Of a DNA stretch of 64,000 nt, positions 7,644 to 16,777 are shown piece after piece (the first letter of the stretch is position 1; the number at the start of each line of letters is the position of its first letter). The notes under the pieces are model-generated. The model had not been told where the DNA came from and searched no databases. It saw nothing but the letters and a program-made list of their open reading frames with translations. The position numbers and the translations under genes were made by a program. The stretch lies in contig CAJUSS010000003.1 in assembly GCA_910588895.1 (NCBI GenBank), positions 1 to 64,000 on the forward strand, written 5' to 3'. The DNA comes from an uncultured Lachnospiraceae bacterium. GTDB lineage: Bacteria > Bacillota > Clostridia > Lachnospirales > Lachnospiraceae.

Positions 7644-8441
7644 CTACCCCAGCGCCACATCCAGCACCATCATGACCAAGAACCCCATGGCAAAGCCCAT
7701 GGTCCCGATATGGGAATGGGGCTCTCTGGAAGCCTCCGGGATCAGCTCTTCCACCACCACATAGACCATGGCCCCGGCTGCAAAGGCAAGCAGGTAGGGC
7801 AGCACCGGCGTGATGTACGCCGATAGGAGGATCGTGATGAAGGCCCCGATCGGCTCCACCACCCCGGACGCCGTCCCATAAAGAAAGGCCTTTCTCCGCT
7901 TCATCCCTTCTGCCCTTAAGGGCAGGGAGATGATCGCCCCCTCCGGAAAATTCTGGATCGCGATCCCGATCGCCAGGGCAAACGCGTCCGCCATGACGAT
8001 CCCGGCCGTTCCGGAGAGCATACCGGCAAAGATCACCCCCACCGCCATCCCTTCCGGGATATTGTGGACCGTGACCGCCAAGATCAGCATAGCGGTCTTG
8101 GATATGGTCGGAGAGATCCTATCGCCATCATCCCCCTTCCTTCTATCTTCATCCTCCTTCAGATAGATCTCCGGCACTATGCGGTCTAAGAGCAGCATAG
8201 CCCCTATCCCCACGAAAAAACCAACAGCGGCAGGGATAAAAGCCAGCACGCCAAGCCCCTCTGCCATGTTGATCGACGGGATCAAAAGGGACCAGACCGA
8301 AGCCGCCATCATGACCCCCGAGGCAAAGCCTAAGAGTGTCTTCTGCACGTTCTGCCGCATCTGCCCCATCATAAAAAATACGCAGGCAGCACCGGCTGTG
8401 GTTCCGATAAATGGGATCATCACCCCAAAAAATACTCTCAT
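7644..8441 (-). CDS. ZIP-family metal transporter (ZupT-like)
   Basis: A 265-residue membrane protein with about eight hydrophobic segments. TM4 carries HNIPEGMAVG and TM5 carries QNFPEG, the paired metal-binding motifs of ZIP proteins, which import zinc and other divalent metals into the cytoplasm. The loop between TM3 and TM4 is hydrophilic (EDEDRRKGDDGDR) instead of histidine-rich. The start ATG 8441 was chosen because GGAAAGG lies six bases upstream. Starts at 8480 and 8447 are in frame but poorly placed. It stands alone, downstream of the OppA-like gene. Confidence 0.9.
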   Translation of the reverse strand: MRVFFGVMIPFIGTTAGAACVFFMMGQMRQNVQKTLLGFASGVMMAASVWSLLIPSINMAEGLGVLAFIPAAVGFFVGIGAMLLLDRIVPEIYLKEDEDRRKGDDGDRISPTISKTAMLILAVTVHNIPEGMAVGVIFAGMLSGTAGIVMADAFALAIGIAIQNFPEGAIISLPLRAEGMKRRKAFLYGTASGVVEPIGAFITILLSAYITPVLPYLLAFAAGAMVYVVVEELIPEASREPHSHIGTMGFAMGFLVMMVLDVALG

Positions 8442-8577
8442 AGACATCCTTTCCAAACCCGATCCGGTCAACCTGCTCATCCAGATGATCCAGATCCGTC
8501 TTTGCTATTTTTAGCCTATGAGCGTATTGTTAAAAGGTGCTTGCCTTATCCCTCTGTCCTTCTGTCTTTTTGCCGCC

Positions 8578-10272
8578 CTACTCTCCCACTCCCTTTCGGG
8601 CGTACTTCCACACCCGGTTCACACCTACTGCCTGGAACACTGCCCCCTGCACATCTCGCTTTAATAACACCCGGACCGCCTTCTCACATACCGGGAATAT
8701 CGCCGCCTGTTCCAATATGATCTCCTCTGCCTGATGGAGGATCTCCCATCTGGCCCAAGGATCCGCGCACAGCGGCTCTGTCCCAGAAGCCTCGAGCATC
8801 TGATCGTAAGCTCCATCCGACCAGCTCCCATAGTTAAAGGGCGAGTCCGTGGTCCACATGCCAAGAAAAGCCACCGGATCGCTGTAATCCGCCCCCCACC
8901 GGGTAAGCCCCAGCTCATACTCGCCATGCTTCATCCGCTCCAGGCGCATCTTTTTGGGGACAGGCTCTAAGTGGATGGTCACTCCCGGGAGCGCTGTCTG
9001 GATCTCCGCCTGCAAAAACTGTCCCAGATCCTGAGCCGCTGTGGTGTCCTCCGTCAGCAGGGTAAAGGTAAAGGCCTCCTGCCCCAGCTCCCTTTTCGCC
9101 TGGGCCAGATAGCGCCGGGCCGCCTCCTTGTCCTCTCCGGCCTGGCCGTCCATCTCTCCCCAAAGCTCCTTGCCGTCCGGCCCTTTCACGAAGTCGGACG
9201 GGACCGCGCCGTAAGCCGCCTTAGAGCCATCCCTCATCACCAGATCCACCGCGGTCTCTTTATCATACGCCAGGGAAAGAGCCTTCCGCAGGCTCTCATT
9301 TTCCAATCCAGCCGCCTTTATGTTGGGCGAGATATACCAGAGAGAGCCCAGTGGGAGCACGGCGGCTTCCTCATAGTCCGCATATCGCTCCGCCTGCTCG
9401 CCTGAAAGGATCGCCATATCCAGCTCCCCGCTCTCATACGCCATCAGCGCCTGCTGCGGATCCTTGACCACCTGATAGGAGATCGCCTCCAGATGGACCT
9501 GCTCGGCCTGCCAGTAGGTCGGATCTTTCACCAAAACGATCTCCTGGCCGGAGGGCTGATAGCGCTCCAGGCAAAAAGGTCCATTGGTCAGGACTGTCTC
9601 CGGCGATGTGCCATAGGGCATTCCATACCGCTCCTCACAGCTCTCAAAAAATGCCTGATCCATGGGGTAAAATACCGGCATCGCCAACATCGATAAAAAG
9701 TAAGGGACGGACCTTTCCAGCTCCACCTCCAAGGTCCTTTCATCGACCGCACGGATCCCCAAAGCCTCCGGTCCCAGCTCCCCGGCCAGGATCTTTTCCG
9801 CGTTTAAGATCCCGGCCGCCTTGAACAGGAGCCCATTTTCATTCCCCTCCTTCGGATCGATCCCCCGCTGCCAGCCGTATACAAAGTCCTCCGCCGTCAC
9901 CTGGCTCCCATCGGACCAGACCGCTTCCCGCAGGGTGAAGCGGTAGCCCCTGCCGTCCGGCGCGCTTTTTGTCTCCGCCGCCAGCGCAGGGCATATCTCT
10001 CCCTTTTCATCTACTCCGTAAAGCCCTTCCATCATGCAGGCGATCACCTCAAAGGAAGCGCTGTCCACTGCCGCCTGGGGGTCCAATGTAGAGACCTCTG
10101 CATCCAACGGCAGCTTCAGGATCTGGTCCTCGCTCACATCTCGTGCCTGTCCGCCTATATCCGTGCCGCTGCCCTCTCCTTTTTCTCCTCCACCGCAGCC
10201 GGTGATCCCCCATACTATAGATAATGCGAGCACCACGGCCCAAACGGCCGCTCTGCCAGATCTCCTCTCCAT
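8578..10272 (-). CDS. ABC peptide-binding lipoprotein (OppA/SBP_bac_5 family)
   Basis: A 564-residue extracellular binding protein. A lipoprotein signal peptide ends in GITGC at about residue 27, and the mature part shows family features (STLDPQ near the start, SDGSQVTAEDFVYGWQR, and the late FLGMWTTDSPFNYGSWSD region). Such proteins deliver oligopeptides to an ABC permease at the membrane. No permease or ATPase gene is adjacent, so it is an orphan that may serve a transporter elsewhere or act as a sensor. The start ATG 10272 has GGGAGA eight bases upstream. It is downstream of the metal-efflux operon and separated from it by a strong hairpin at 10338-10382. Confidence 0.9.
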   Translation of the reverse strand: MERRSGRAAVWAVVLALSIVWGITGCGGGEKGEGSGTDIGGQARDVSEDQILKLPLDAEVSTLDPQAAVDSASFEVIACMMEGLYGVDEKGEICPALAAETKSAPDGRGYRFTLREAVWSDGSQVTAEDFVYGWQRGIDPKEGNENGLLFKAAGILNAEKILAGELGPEALGIRAVDERTLEVELERSVPYFLSMLAMPVFYPMDQAFFESCEERYGMPYGTSPETVLTNGPFCLERYQPSGQEIVLVKDPTYWQAEQVHLEAISYQVVKDPQQALMAYESGELDMAILSGEQAERYADYEEAAVLPLGSLWYISPNIKAAGLENESLRKALSLAYDKETAVDLVMRDGSKAAYGAVPSDFVKGPDGKELWGEMDGQAGEDKEAARRYLAQAKRELGQEAFTFTLLTEDTTAAQDLGQFLQAEIQTALPGVTIHLEPVPKKMRLERMKHGEYELGLTRWGADYSDPVAFLGMWTTDSPFNYGSWSDGAYDQMLEASGTEPLCADPWARWEILHQAEEIILEQAAIFPVCEKAVRVLLKRDVQGAVFQAVGVNRVWKYARKGVGE

Positions 10273-10337
10273 ATCGACTATCTCCCTTCTCGTCCAAGTT
10301 CTCCCTGCCCTCCCCGCAAAACAGCAAGACAACGCCA

Positions 10338-10382
10338 GATATGCCCATGGACGCCCGCACAAAAAGCGTCCATGGGCATATC
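10338..10382. terminator. 17-bp perfect stem between ATPase and OppA-like genes
   Basis: 10338-10354 and 10366-10382 are perfect inverted copies with an 11-base loop containing five A. On the minus strand the stem is followed by a mixed GT/T-rich stretch instead of a clean U-run. It probably ends or attenuates read-through from the metal-efflux operon, although its length and weak U-run are atypical. Confidence 0.55.
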
Positions 10383-10432
10383 GATCCTGCCTCCTATCTT
10401 ACCGCATATCCTTCCGATAGCCAAGTCTTTCC

Positions 10433-12310
10433 TCAGGCCGGCCGATCGATCTTTAAAGCCCGCATAGCGTTCAAGATCGCGATCACCGAGACCCCAACAT
10501 CTGCGAACACGGCTTCCCACATGTTCGCCACCCCAAACGCACCTAAGAGCAGCACCAATGCCTTGACCCCCAGGGCAAAGACGATGTTCTGCTTCACGAT
10601 CAAAAGGGTCTTTCGGGCGATCTTGACCACCTGTGCGATCTTCTGCACATCGTCGTCCATCAGAACCACATCCGCCGCCTCGATCGCCGCGTCGGATCCC
10701 ATGCTCCCCATGGCGATCCCGATATCGGCTCTGGTCAGCACAGGGGCGTCATTGATCCCATCCCCCACAAAGGCCAGGCGTTCCCCGGGCGGCTGCTGTT
10801 TTAAGAGCGCTTCCACCTGGTCCACCTTATCCGCCGGAAGGAGCTCTGCGTGTACCGAATCCAGCCCCAGCTCCCTGGCGGTGGCCTGGGCCACCTCCTT
10901 CCGGTCGCCGGTCAGCATGACGCACTGCTTTACACCCACCCGCTTCATATCCCGGATCGCGTCCTTCGCGCCGTCCTTGATCTTGTCGGAGATCACGATC
11001 GCGCCGGCAAAGGCTCCGTCATAGGCCACATACACCACCGTGCCCGTGCCGGCACAGGCTTCATAGGGGATCTTCATCTGTTCCATCAGCTTTCGGTTGC
11101 CCACAAGGACCGTCTTCCCTTCCAGCTTGGCCCGGATACCGTGGCCGAAGATCTCCTCCCCTTCCTCCACCAGCCCGATCTCCACCGGCTTTCCGTAAGC
11201 AGCTTTGATCGGCGCTGCGATCGGATGGTCGGAACAGCTCTCGCCATAAGCCGCCAGGCGCAGCACCCGCTCCTCATCCCCATCCGGGGCCACGATCTGG
11301 GTGACCTTGAACTCTCCCTTGGTCAATGTGCCGGTCTTATCAAATACGATGGTGGTCATCTCCGCCACCGCCTCTAGAAAATTGCTCCCTTTTACCAGCA
11401 CGCCGATCCGGGAAGCTGCCCCGATCCCGCCGAAAAATCCCAGCGGCACCGAGATCACCAGCGCACAGGGACAGGAGATCACCAGAAAGATACAGGCTCT
11501 CTGGATCCACTCTCCCCATCCCCCTCCCAGGATCAGCGGAGGTGCCACAGCCAGGATGGCTGCCCCTATGGTGACCGCCGGAGTATAATAGCGGGCAAAA
11601 TGCGTGATGAAGTTCTCCACCTTCGCCTTCTTGCTCCCCGCATCCTCCACCAGCTCCAGGATCTTTGACACCGTGGAATCCTCAAATGCCTTTGTCACCT
11701 GCACCTTCAGCATCCCGCTGCCGTTGATGCAGCCGCTGACGACCTCATCGCCTGCCGAGGCCTTTCGCGGGACCGACTCGCCGGTCAGCGCCGCCGTATC
11801 GATCATGGATGTGCCCTCCACCACGATGCCGTCTAAAGGGATCCTCTCCCCTGCCCGGATCAGGATGACATCTCCCGGCTCCACATCATCCGGGTCCACC
11901 TGCACCAGCTGTCCGTCCTGTTCGATATTGGCAAATTCCGGGCAGATATCCATCATATCCGCGATCGACTGGCGGGAGCGGCTCACCGCATGATCCTGGA
12001 ACAGCTCTCCCACCTGATAAAAGAGCATGACCGCCAATGCCTCCAGATACTCGCCCACGCCAAAGGCGCCAAAGGTGGCGATCATCATCAGGAAATTTTC
12101 ATCGAAGATCTGGCCGTGGCGGATGTTTCTCGCCGCCTTCCAGATGATATCATATCCGATCAGGAGATACGGCAATAGATAGGCGATAAAGCCTGCCGGG
12201 AACTGCCCTATCCAGGGAAACGCCCCGCTCTTATCTCCGATCAGCAGCCCGATGAACCATACAAACGTCACGATGATGCGAGCCAGCATCTTTTTTTGTT
12301 TTCCCGTCAT
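10433..12310 (-). CDS. P1B-type heavy-metal efflux ATPase (ZntA/CadA class)
   Basis: A 625-residue membrane ATPase. Key motifs are TGES (176-179, actuator), SCPC (279-282, transmembrane metal site), DKTGT (324-328, phosphorylated Asp), the HP dipeptide (362-363) and GDGINDAP near residue 515. The CPC motif fits Zn/Cd/Pb or Co export. There is no N-terminal HMA domain. Instead a separate HMA protein is encoded 18 bases upstream, so the metal-binding module is split off. The start at 12310 has GAGGAGG upstream. It is the last gene of the arsR-HMA-ATPase operon. The exact metal cannot be read from sequence alone. Confidence 0.95.
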   Translation of the reverse strand: MTGKQKKMLARIIVTFVWFIGLLIGDKSGAFPWIGQFPAGFIAYLLPYLLIGYDIIWKAARNIRHGQIFDENFLMMIATFGAFGVGEYLEALAVMLFYQVGELFQDHAVSRSRQSIADMMDICPEFANIEQDGQLVQVDPDDVEPGDVILIRAGERIPLDGIVVEGTSMIDTAALTGESVPRKASAGDEVVSGCINGSGMLKVQVTKAFEDSTVSKILELVEDAGSKKAKVENFITHFARYYTPAVTIGAAILAVAPPLILGGGWGEWIQRACIFLVISCPCALVISVPLGFFGGIGAASRIGVLVKGSNFLEAVAEMTTIVFDKTGTLTKGEFKVTQIVAPDGDEERVLRLAAYGESCSDHPIAAPIKAAYGKPVEIGLVEEGEEIFGHGIRAKLEGKTVLVGNRKLMEQMKIPYEACAGTGTVVYVAYDGAFAGAIVISDKIKDGAKDAIRDMKRVGVKQCVMLTGDRKEVAQATARELGLDSVHAELLPADKVDQVEALLKQQPPGERLAFVGDGINDAPVLTRADIGIAMGSMGSDAAIEAADVVLMDDDVQKIAQVVKIARKTLLIVKQNIVFALGVKALVLLLGAFGVANMWEAVFADVGVSVIAILNAMRALKIDRPA

Positions 12311-12328
12311 GACTCCAAGGCCTCCTCA

Positions 12329-12547
12329 TTACATCAAGATCTTGCAATCCGGCTCCACCTTTGCGCAGCAAGCCTTCACCTGCTCCATGATCGCATCGAA
12401 GCGGTCGTCCTCTGCATCGATGGTCATCTTCTGCATCATAAAACTGACGCTGGCGTCATGGACGCCGGGGATCTTCTTGATCGCATCCTCCATCTTGGCC
12501 GCACAATTGGCGCAATCTAAGTCCTGTAATCTAAATTTTTTCTTCAT
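12329..12547 (-). CDS. HMA-domain metallochaperone, 72 aa
   Basis: A single ferredoxin-like HMA domain with the metal site DCANC (C12 and C15). The C-terminus has an extra CC pair (ACCAKVEPDC) that could add ligands. It corresponds to the N-terminal domain missing from the downstream ATPase and probably hands metal to it. The start at 12547 has AAGGAGG upstream. It sits about 100 bases downstream of the regulator and 18 bases upstream of the ATPase. Confidence 0.9.
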   Translation of the reverse strand: MKKKFRLQDLDCANCAAKMEDAIKKIPGVHDASVSFMMQKMTIDAEDDRFDAIMEQVKACCAKVEPDCKILM

Positions 12548-12648
12548 CGTGTCATCCTCCTTGCTCTAGGCTCTTTCTCTGCTCTTTTTATATCCGCCCG
12601 ATCTCCCGCAGCCTCCCTGCACCCGTTTCGATCGGCAGCCGCGGACCG

Positions 12649-13050
12649 TCACTCCTCCACATGCTCCCGTCCCTGGTCGATGATCGTCCGTACATGGTCG
12701 TCCGCCAGGGAATAAAAGACCTGCTTGCCTTCCCTGCGGTTCTTCACCAGCCTGGACTGCTTTAAGATCTTCAGCTGATGGGAGATCGCCGACTGGGTCA
12801 TATTTAACGTCTGGGCGATATCGCAGACACACAGCTCCGCTTCAAACAGCACATATAAGATCCGGATCCTGGTCGAATCCCCGAAAACCTTAAAAAGCTC
12901 CGCCAGATCATACAGCTTATCTTCTTCCGGCATCTTCTCGTTCACGGCCTGCACCAGATCCTCATGGATCTGATAGATATCACAGCATTCCACATCATGG
13001 ACCGCCAAAGGCTCATCCTCCCTTCGCATTTTATTTGGACATATTTTCAT
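12649..13050 (-). CDS. ArsR/SmtB-family metal-sensing repressor (CadC-like)
   Basis: A 133-residue winged-helix regulator. ELCVCDIAQTLNMTQSAISH covers the alpha-3 metal motif (ELCVCD) and the recognition helix, and VFYSLADDHVRTII covers the wing and dimer helix with possible alpha-5 ligands. The N-terminal arm has a CC pair (VECCDIYQIHED). Such proteins leave DNA when Zn, Cd or Pb binds and de-repress an efflux ATPase, here the next two genes. The start at 13050 has no Shine-Dalgarno sequence, and the predicted transcript starts only about 15 bases upstream. ATG 13029 is an alternative. Confidence 0.9.
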   Translation of the reverse strand: MKICPNKMRREDEPLAVHDVECCDIYQIHEDLVQAVNEKMPEEDKLYDLAELFKVFGDSTRIRILYVLFEAELCVCDIAQTLNMTQSAISHQLKILKQSRLVKNRREGKQVFYSLADDHVRTIIDQGREHVEE

Positions 13051-13101
13051 ATGAATGAATGTTCATGTGTTTATATTATCACTCCTTAAAGATGGTGTCA
13101 A
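13051..13101 (-). promoter_or_regulatory. promoter and SmtB-type operator of the metal-efflux operon
   Basis: On the minus strand TTGACA (13096-13101), 17 bases, then TAATAT (13073-13078). The palindrome ATGAA-tgaatg-TTCAT (13051-13066), of the TGAA-N6-TTCA type bound by ArsR/SmtB proteins, lies over the transcription start and abuts the start codon. Autoregulation by the ArsR-type protein is the simplest reading. Confidence 0.8.
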
Positions 13102-13132
13102 GAGGGTACGGATGATCTGCTGAAGATTTTTC

Positions 13133-13161
13133 TTGACATGACCGCAGATCCGCATTATACT
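13133..13161 (+). promoter_or_regulatory. sigma-A promoter of the riboflavin operon
   Basis: TTGACA (13133-13138), a 17-base spacer, then TATACT (13156-13161). The transcript would start just before the FMN aptamer. It is divergent from the metal-efflux promoter, with only 31 bases between the -35 boxes. Confidence 0.85.
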
Positions 13162-13178
13162 ATCCTCAACAAAACAAA

Positions 13179-13287
13179 GATCTTCAGGGCAGGGTGCGAG
13201 TCCCTACCGGTGGTATAGCCCACGAGCCGCAAGGCATGATCCGGTTTGATCCCGGAGCCGACAGTACAGTCTGGATGAAAGAAGAGA
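13179..13287 (+). promoter_or_regulatory. FMN riboswitch (RFN element)
   Basis: The conserved RFN blocks are present in order: GATCTTCAGGGCAGGGTG, TCCCTACCGGTGGT, AGCCCACGAGC, GATCCGG...CCGGAGCCGACAG, and TCTGGATGAAAGAAGA closing the outer stem. FMN binding favours the downstream terminator and lowers ribDEBAH expression. The small P-loop insert between AGCCCACGAGC and the last blocks is short. Confidence 0.97.
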
Positions 13288-13339
13288 ACAGCAGCAGAGA
13301 ACAGGTCCTTTTTCCTGTTCCGGCACAAGCAAACGCCAA

Positions 13340-13376
13340 CGCTCTGAGATGGTTTTCCATTTCAGAGCTTTTTGTT
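13340..13376 (+). terminator. riboswitch expression-platform terminator
   Basis: GCTCTGAGATGG (13341-13352) pairs with CCATTTCAGAGC (13357-13368), with a TTTT loop and a T-rich tail TTTTTGTTT. It lies 54 bases after the aptamer, as expected for FMN-controlled termination. Confidence 0.85.
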
Positions 13377-13430
13377 TGGCGGATCCTTGTCCGGATGGAC
13401 CGGTCCTTATCGGACCTTTTCAGCAGCACT

Positions 13431-13465
13431 AAGCCTTGAACCCATTTGTTTAAGGCTTTTTCTTT
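13431..13465 (+). terminator. second hairpin in the rib leader
   Basis: AAGCCTTGAA (13431-13440) pairs imperfectly with TTTAAGGCTT (13449-13458), followed by TTTTCTTTTTG. Another short stem GGTCC/GGACC followed by TTTT lies at 13402-13420. The leader therefore has up to three terminator-like hairpins before ribD. Confidence 0.55.
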
Positions 13466-13531
13466 TTGTTTAAAGAACTCGTATAGAAGCCGGATGATCC
13501 ATCTTAAACCAGAAAAAGGAGGACCTCTGCG

Positions 13532-14776
13532 ATGGACGATCAAAAATACATGAAGCTCGCCTTAGAGCTTGCCAAAAAAGGCCTGGGATGGACGGCGCCT
13601 AATCCTATGGTCGGCGCACTGCTGGTAAAGGATGGCCGGATCATCGGCCAGGGTTACCATGCAAGGTATGGGGAGCTCCACGCCGAGCGAAACGCCCTGG
13701 CCGCCTGCACAGAAGATCCAAAGGGGAGCACGCTCTACGTTACCTTAGAACCCTGCTGCCACCAGGGCAAGCAGCCCCCCTGTACCGACGCGATCCTGGC
13801 CGCGAAGATCGCCCGGGTGGTGGTGGGCTCCGGCGACCCCAATCCTCTGGTAGCCAAAAAAGGGATCCAGATCCTGCGCGATCACGGCATATCCGTCACC
13901 GAACATGTCCTGGAAAAGGACTGTGAGGCTTTAAATGAAGTGTTCTTCCACTACATCCGCACAAAGCGCCCTTATGTGGTCATGAAATACGCTATGACCA
14001 TGGACGGGAAGATCGCCGCCTACACCGGCGCTTCCAAATGGATCACCGGGGAGGCAGCCCGGGCCCATGTGCAGACCCTTCGCCATCGTTATCGAGGGAT
14101 CTTAGTAGGGATCGGGACCGTGCTGGCAGACGACCCTCTGCTCACCTGCCGTATGGAGGGCGGCCGTGATCCCATCCGGATCATCTGTGACACCCACCTG
14201 CAGATCCCCCTCTCCTCCCAGATCGTCCAGACAGCCGGGACCGTTCCCACGATCATCGCCACCTGCTGTGCAAAAGAGGCTCTCCCGGCCGGGGCAGACA
14301 GCCAAAAGACTCTGGCCGGGACCGGACCGGAAAAAGCCGGTCCTTCAAAACCCGGAGCAGACGATCTAGCTCAGGACATCCGGGAAAAAATCGAAGCCTG
14401 CCGCAGAGCTGGCTGCCAGGTCCTCTGCCTCCCAAAACAGAACGGACACCTGGATCTGGCGGTACTGATGGACCGGCTCGGCGCCATGGGGATCGACAGC
14501 ATCCTTTTAGAAGGGGGCATGACCTTAAACTGGTCCGCTCTGGAAAGCCAGATCGTAGACAAAGTGCTGGCCTATATCGCGCCCAAGCTATTGGGCGGCC
14601 TTACAGCCAAGTCCCCTGTAGGCGGCTCCGGCTTTCCTCACCCGGATCTGGGGGTCTCTCTGCACATGAGCAAGATCTCCACATTAGGAGAAGATATCCT
14701 GATCGAAAGCACGGTGTGTAAAAATGCCTGCCAAAATGAAAGTGAGGTGCGTCCATATGTTTACCGGGATCATTGA
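13532..14776 (+). CDS. ribD: bifunctional riboflavin deaminase/reductase
   Basis: 414 residues. The N-terminal deaminase domain has the zinc site HAE (50-52) and PCC...PPC (C75, C84). The C-terminal reductase domain begins near KRPYVVMKYAMTMDGKIA. It converts 2,5-diamino-6-ribosylamino-pyrimidinone phosphate by deamination and NADPH reduction, steps 2 and 3 of riboflavin synthesis. A hydrophilic insert rich in Ala, Gly, Pro and Lys (about residues 246-285, bases 14280-14365) interrupts the reductase domain and makes the protein longer than the usual 360-370 residues. The start has AAGGAGG upstream. It is the first gene after the FMN riboswitch and overlaps ribE by 20 bases. Confidence 0.97.
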   Translation: MDDQKYMKLALELAKKGLGWTAPNPMVGALLVKDGRIIGQGYHARYGELHAERNALAACTEDPKGSTLYVTLEPCCHQGKQPPCTDAILAAKIARVVVGSGDPNPLVAKKGIQILRDHGISVTEHVLEKDCEALNEVFFHYIRTKRPYVVMKYAMTMDGKIAAYTGASKWITGEAARAHVQTLRHRYRGILVGIGTVLADDPLLTCRMEGGRDPIRIICDTHLQIPLSSQIVQTAGTVPTIIATCCAKEALPAGADSQKTLAGTGPEKAGPSKPGADDLAQDIREKIEACRRAGCQVLCLPKQNGHLDLAVLMDRLGAMGIDSILLEGGMTLNWSALESQIVDKVLAYIAPKLLGGLTAKSPVGGSGFPHPDLGVSLHMSKISTLGEDILIESTVCKNACQNESEVRPYVYRDH

Positions 14777-15512
14777 AGAAGTGGGGACGATCCGGCAGAT
14801 CCAAAGAAAACCAGCCTCTGCCATCCTCCACATCCAGGCCTCCCTCATCCCCAGTGATATAAAGATAGGCGACAGCATCGCCGTCAACGGCATCTGCCTG
14901 ACTGTCACCTCCTTCCACCGCCAGGGCTTCACCGCCGACGTGATGCACGAGACCCTGGACCGCTCCTCTCTGGCCAGAGCCAGACCTGGGAGCCATGTGA
15001 ACCTGGAGCGGGCCATGGCTGCGGGCAGCCGCTTCGGCGGACATATCGTCTCCGGTCATGTGGACGGCACCGGGACGATCCAAACGATCTGTCGGGATGA
15101 CAATGCCATCTGGTACACGATCCGCACCAGCCCGTCCATCCTGCGCTATGTGGTGGAAAAAGGATCCATCGCTATCGACGGGATCAGCCTGACCGTGGCT
15201 AAAGTGGACGCCCTCTCCTTCTCCATCTCCGCCATCCCCCACACGGTGGCCATGACCACCCTGCACCAGCGGCAGGCCGGAGACCTGGTGAACCTGGAGA
15301 CGGACATCATCGGAAAATATGTGGAGCGTTTCGTCTGTCCCCGCTCCGGCCAAGCTGCTCTGCCGGGCGATCCGGCAAAGGATCTTGCGCCCAGTCCCCT
15401 GTATGGTGCCGCTGTGCGGGAAGACCAAAAAGCCGGCGGCCGGCACAATGACGACAACCAAGAAGAACGCCAGGGCATCACCCTAAAGTTCCTCTCCCGG
15501 CATGGTTTTTAA
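14757..15512 (+). CDS. ribE: riboflavin synthase alpha subunit
   Basis: 251 residues starting [12 protein letters not shown], the family's standard start. The ATG is at 14757 with GAGGTG upstream. Two lumazine-binding repeats are visible ([14 protein letters not shown] and [14 protein letters not shown]), and [13 protein letters not shown] marks the repeat junction. It dismutates two lumazine molecules into riboflavin and a pyrimidine. Usual length is about 200-215. Here some 40 hydrophilic residues are inserted between KYVERF and the normal end [11 protein letters not shown] (bases about 15345-15465). The gene overlaps the end of ribD. Confidence 0.95.
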   Translation: MFTGIIEEVGTIRQIQRKPASAILHIQASLIPSDIKIGDSIAVNGICLTVTSFHRQGFTADVMHETLDRSSLARARPGSHVNLERAMAAGSRFGGHIVSGHVDGTGTIQTICRDDNAIWYTIRTSPSILRYVVEKGSIAIDGISLTVAKVDALSFSISAIPHTVAMTTLHQRQAGDLVNLETDIIGKYVERFVCPRSGQAALPGDPAKDLAPSPLYGAAVREDQKAGGRHNDDNQEERQGITLKFLSRHGF

Positions 15513-15535
15513 CAGACAAAAAGGAGGAGATATCT

Positions 15536-16738
15536 ATGTTTACATTCAGCACCATCGAGCAGGCACTGAACGACCTCCGGGATGGCAAGATCATCCTGGT
15601 GACCGACGACCCGGACCGTGAAAATGAAGGGGATCTGATCTGTGCCGCCCAACATGCCACCACAGAAAACGTCAATTTTATGGCCACCCACGGCAAAGGG
15701 CTGATCTGCATGCCCATGTCGGAAAGATATGTGAGCCGGCTGAAGATCCCCCAGATGGTGACCTGCAACACCGATAACCATGAGACCGCTTTTACCGTAT
15801 CCATCGACCATGTGAGCACCACCACCGGGATCTCCGCGGCGGAACGGTCCGTCACCGCCTTAAAATGTGTGGAGGACGGGGCAAAGCCGGAGGATTTCCG
15901 CCGCCCCGGGCATATGTTCCCATTGCTGGCTAAGAAAAACGGCGTCCTGGAGCGGAACGGCCACACAGAGGCCACCGTGGACCTGATGCGGCTGGCCGGC
16001 TTAAAGGAATGCGGACTTTGCTGCGAAATCATGCGGGAGGACGGGACCATGATGCGCACGCCGGAGCTGATCTTGATGGCAGAACGATGGGGCCTGACCT
16101 TCATCACCATCAAGGATCTGCAGACCTATCGGAAGCGCCACGAAAAACTGGTGGACCAGATCACCGCCACTAAGATGCCTACAAAATACGGCCAGTTCAT
16201 GGCCTACGGCTATGTGGACCGTGTAAGCGGCGAGCACCATGTGGCTCTGGTAAAAGGCGATATCGGGGACGGAAAGCGGGTGCTCTGCCGGGTCCATTCC
16301 GAATGCCTGACCGGCGACACCTTCGGTTCCCTTCGCTGCGACTGCGGCCAGCAGTTCGCCGCCGCTATGACAAACATCGAAAAGGAGGGACGAGGCATCC
16401 TGCTCTACATGCGCCAGGAGGGACGGGGCATCGGTCTGATCAATAAGCTCCGCGCCTACGAGCTCCAGGAAAAGGGAATGGACACTCTGGAGGCCAACCT
16501 GGCCTTAGGCTTCGCCGGCGATCAGCGGGAATATCATATCGGCGCCCAGATCCTGCGGGACTTAGGGGTCAAGACCCTGCGGCTCCTGACCAATAATCCG
16601 GACAAGATCTACCAGCTGGCCGATCTCGGCATGCAGATCGTGGAGCGGGTCCCTATCCAGATGGATGCCACTGCGGAGGACTTGTTCTATCTGAAGACCA
16701 AGCAGAAGAAGATGGGGCATATCCTCTATTATAACTAG
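15536..16738 (+). CDS. ribBA: bifunctional DHBP synthase / GTP cyclohydrolase II
   Basis: 400 residues. The N-terminal RibB domain has [11 protein letters not shown] near residue 22 and the [13 protein letters not shown] segment. The C-terminal RibA domain has the zinc-binding [17 protein letters not shown] region followed by the [17 protein letters not shown] motif and LTNNPDKI. It makes the four-carbon unit from ribulose 5-phosphate and opens GTP, the two entry steps of riboflavin synthesis. No low-complexity insert is present here. The start has AAGGAGG upstream. It is 23 bases downstream of ribE. Confidence 0.97.
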   Translation: MFTFSTIEQALNDLRDGKIILVTDDPDRENEGDLICAAQHATTENVNFMATHGKGLICMPMSERYVSRLKIPQMVTCNTDNHETAFTVSIDHVSTTTGISAAERSVTALKCVEDGAKPEDFRRPGHMFPLLAKKNGVLERNGHTEATVDLMRLAGLKECGLCCEIMREDGTMMRTPELILMAERWGLTFITIKDLQTYRKRHEKLVDQITATKMPTKYGQFMAYGYVDRVSGEHHVALVKGDIGDGKRVLCRVHSECLTGDTFGSLRCDCGQQFAAAMTNIEKEGRGILLYMRQEGRGIGLINKLRAYELQEKGMDTLEANLALGFAGDQREYHIGAQILRDLGVKTLRLLTNNPDKIYQLADLGMQIVERVPIQMDATAEDLFYLKTKQKKMGHILYYN

Positions 16739-16777
16739 TCAACATCGATCCGTAAAATGAAAGGAGATCTTATCATC

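Noticed and set aside
12566..12832. 88-codon ORF overlapping the ArsR-type gene
   Set aside because: It is a shadow frame of the regulator without a ribosome site.
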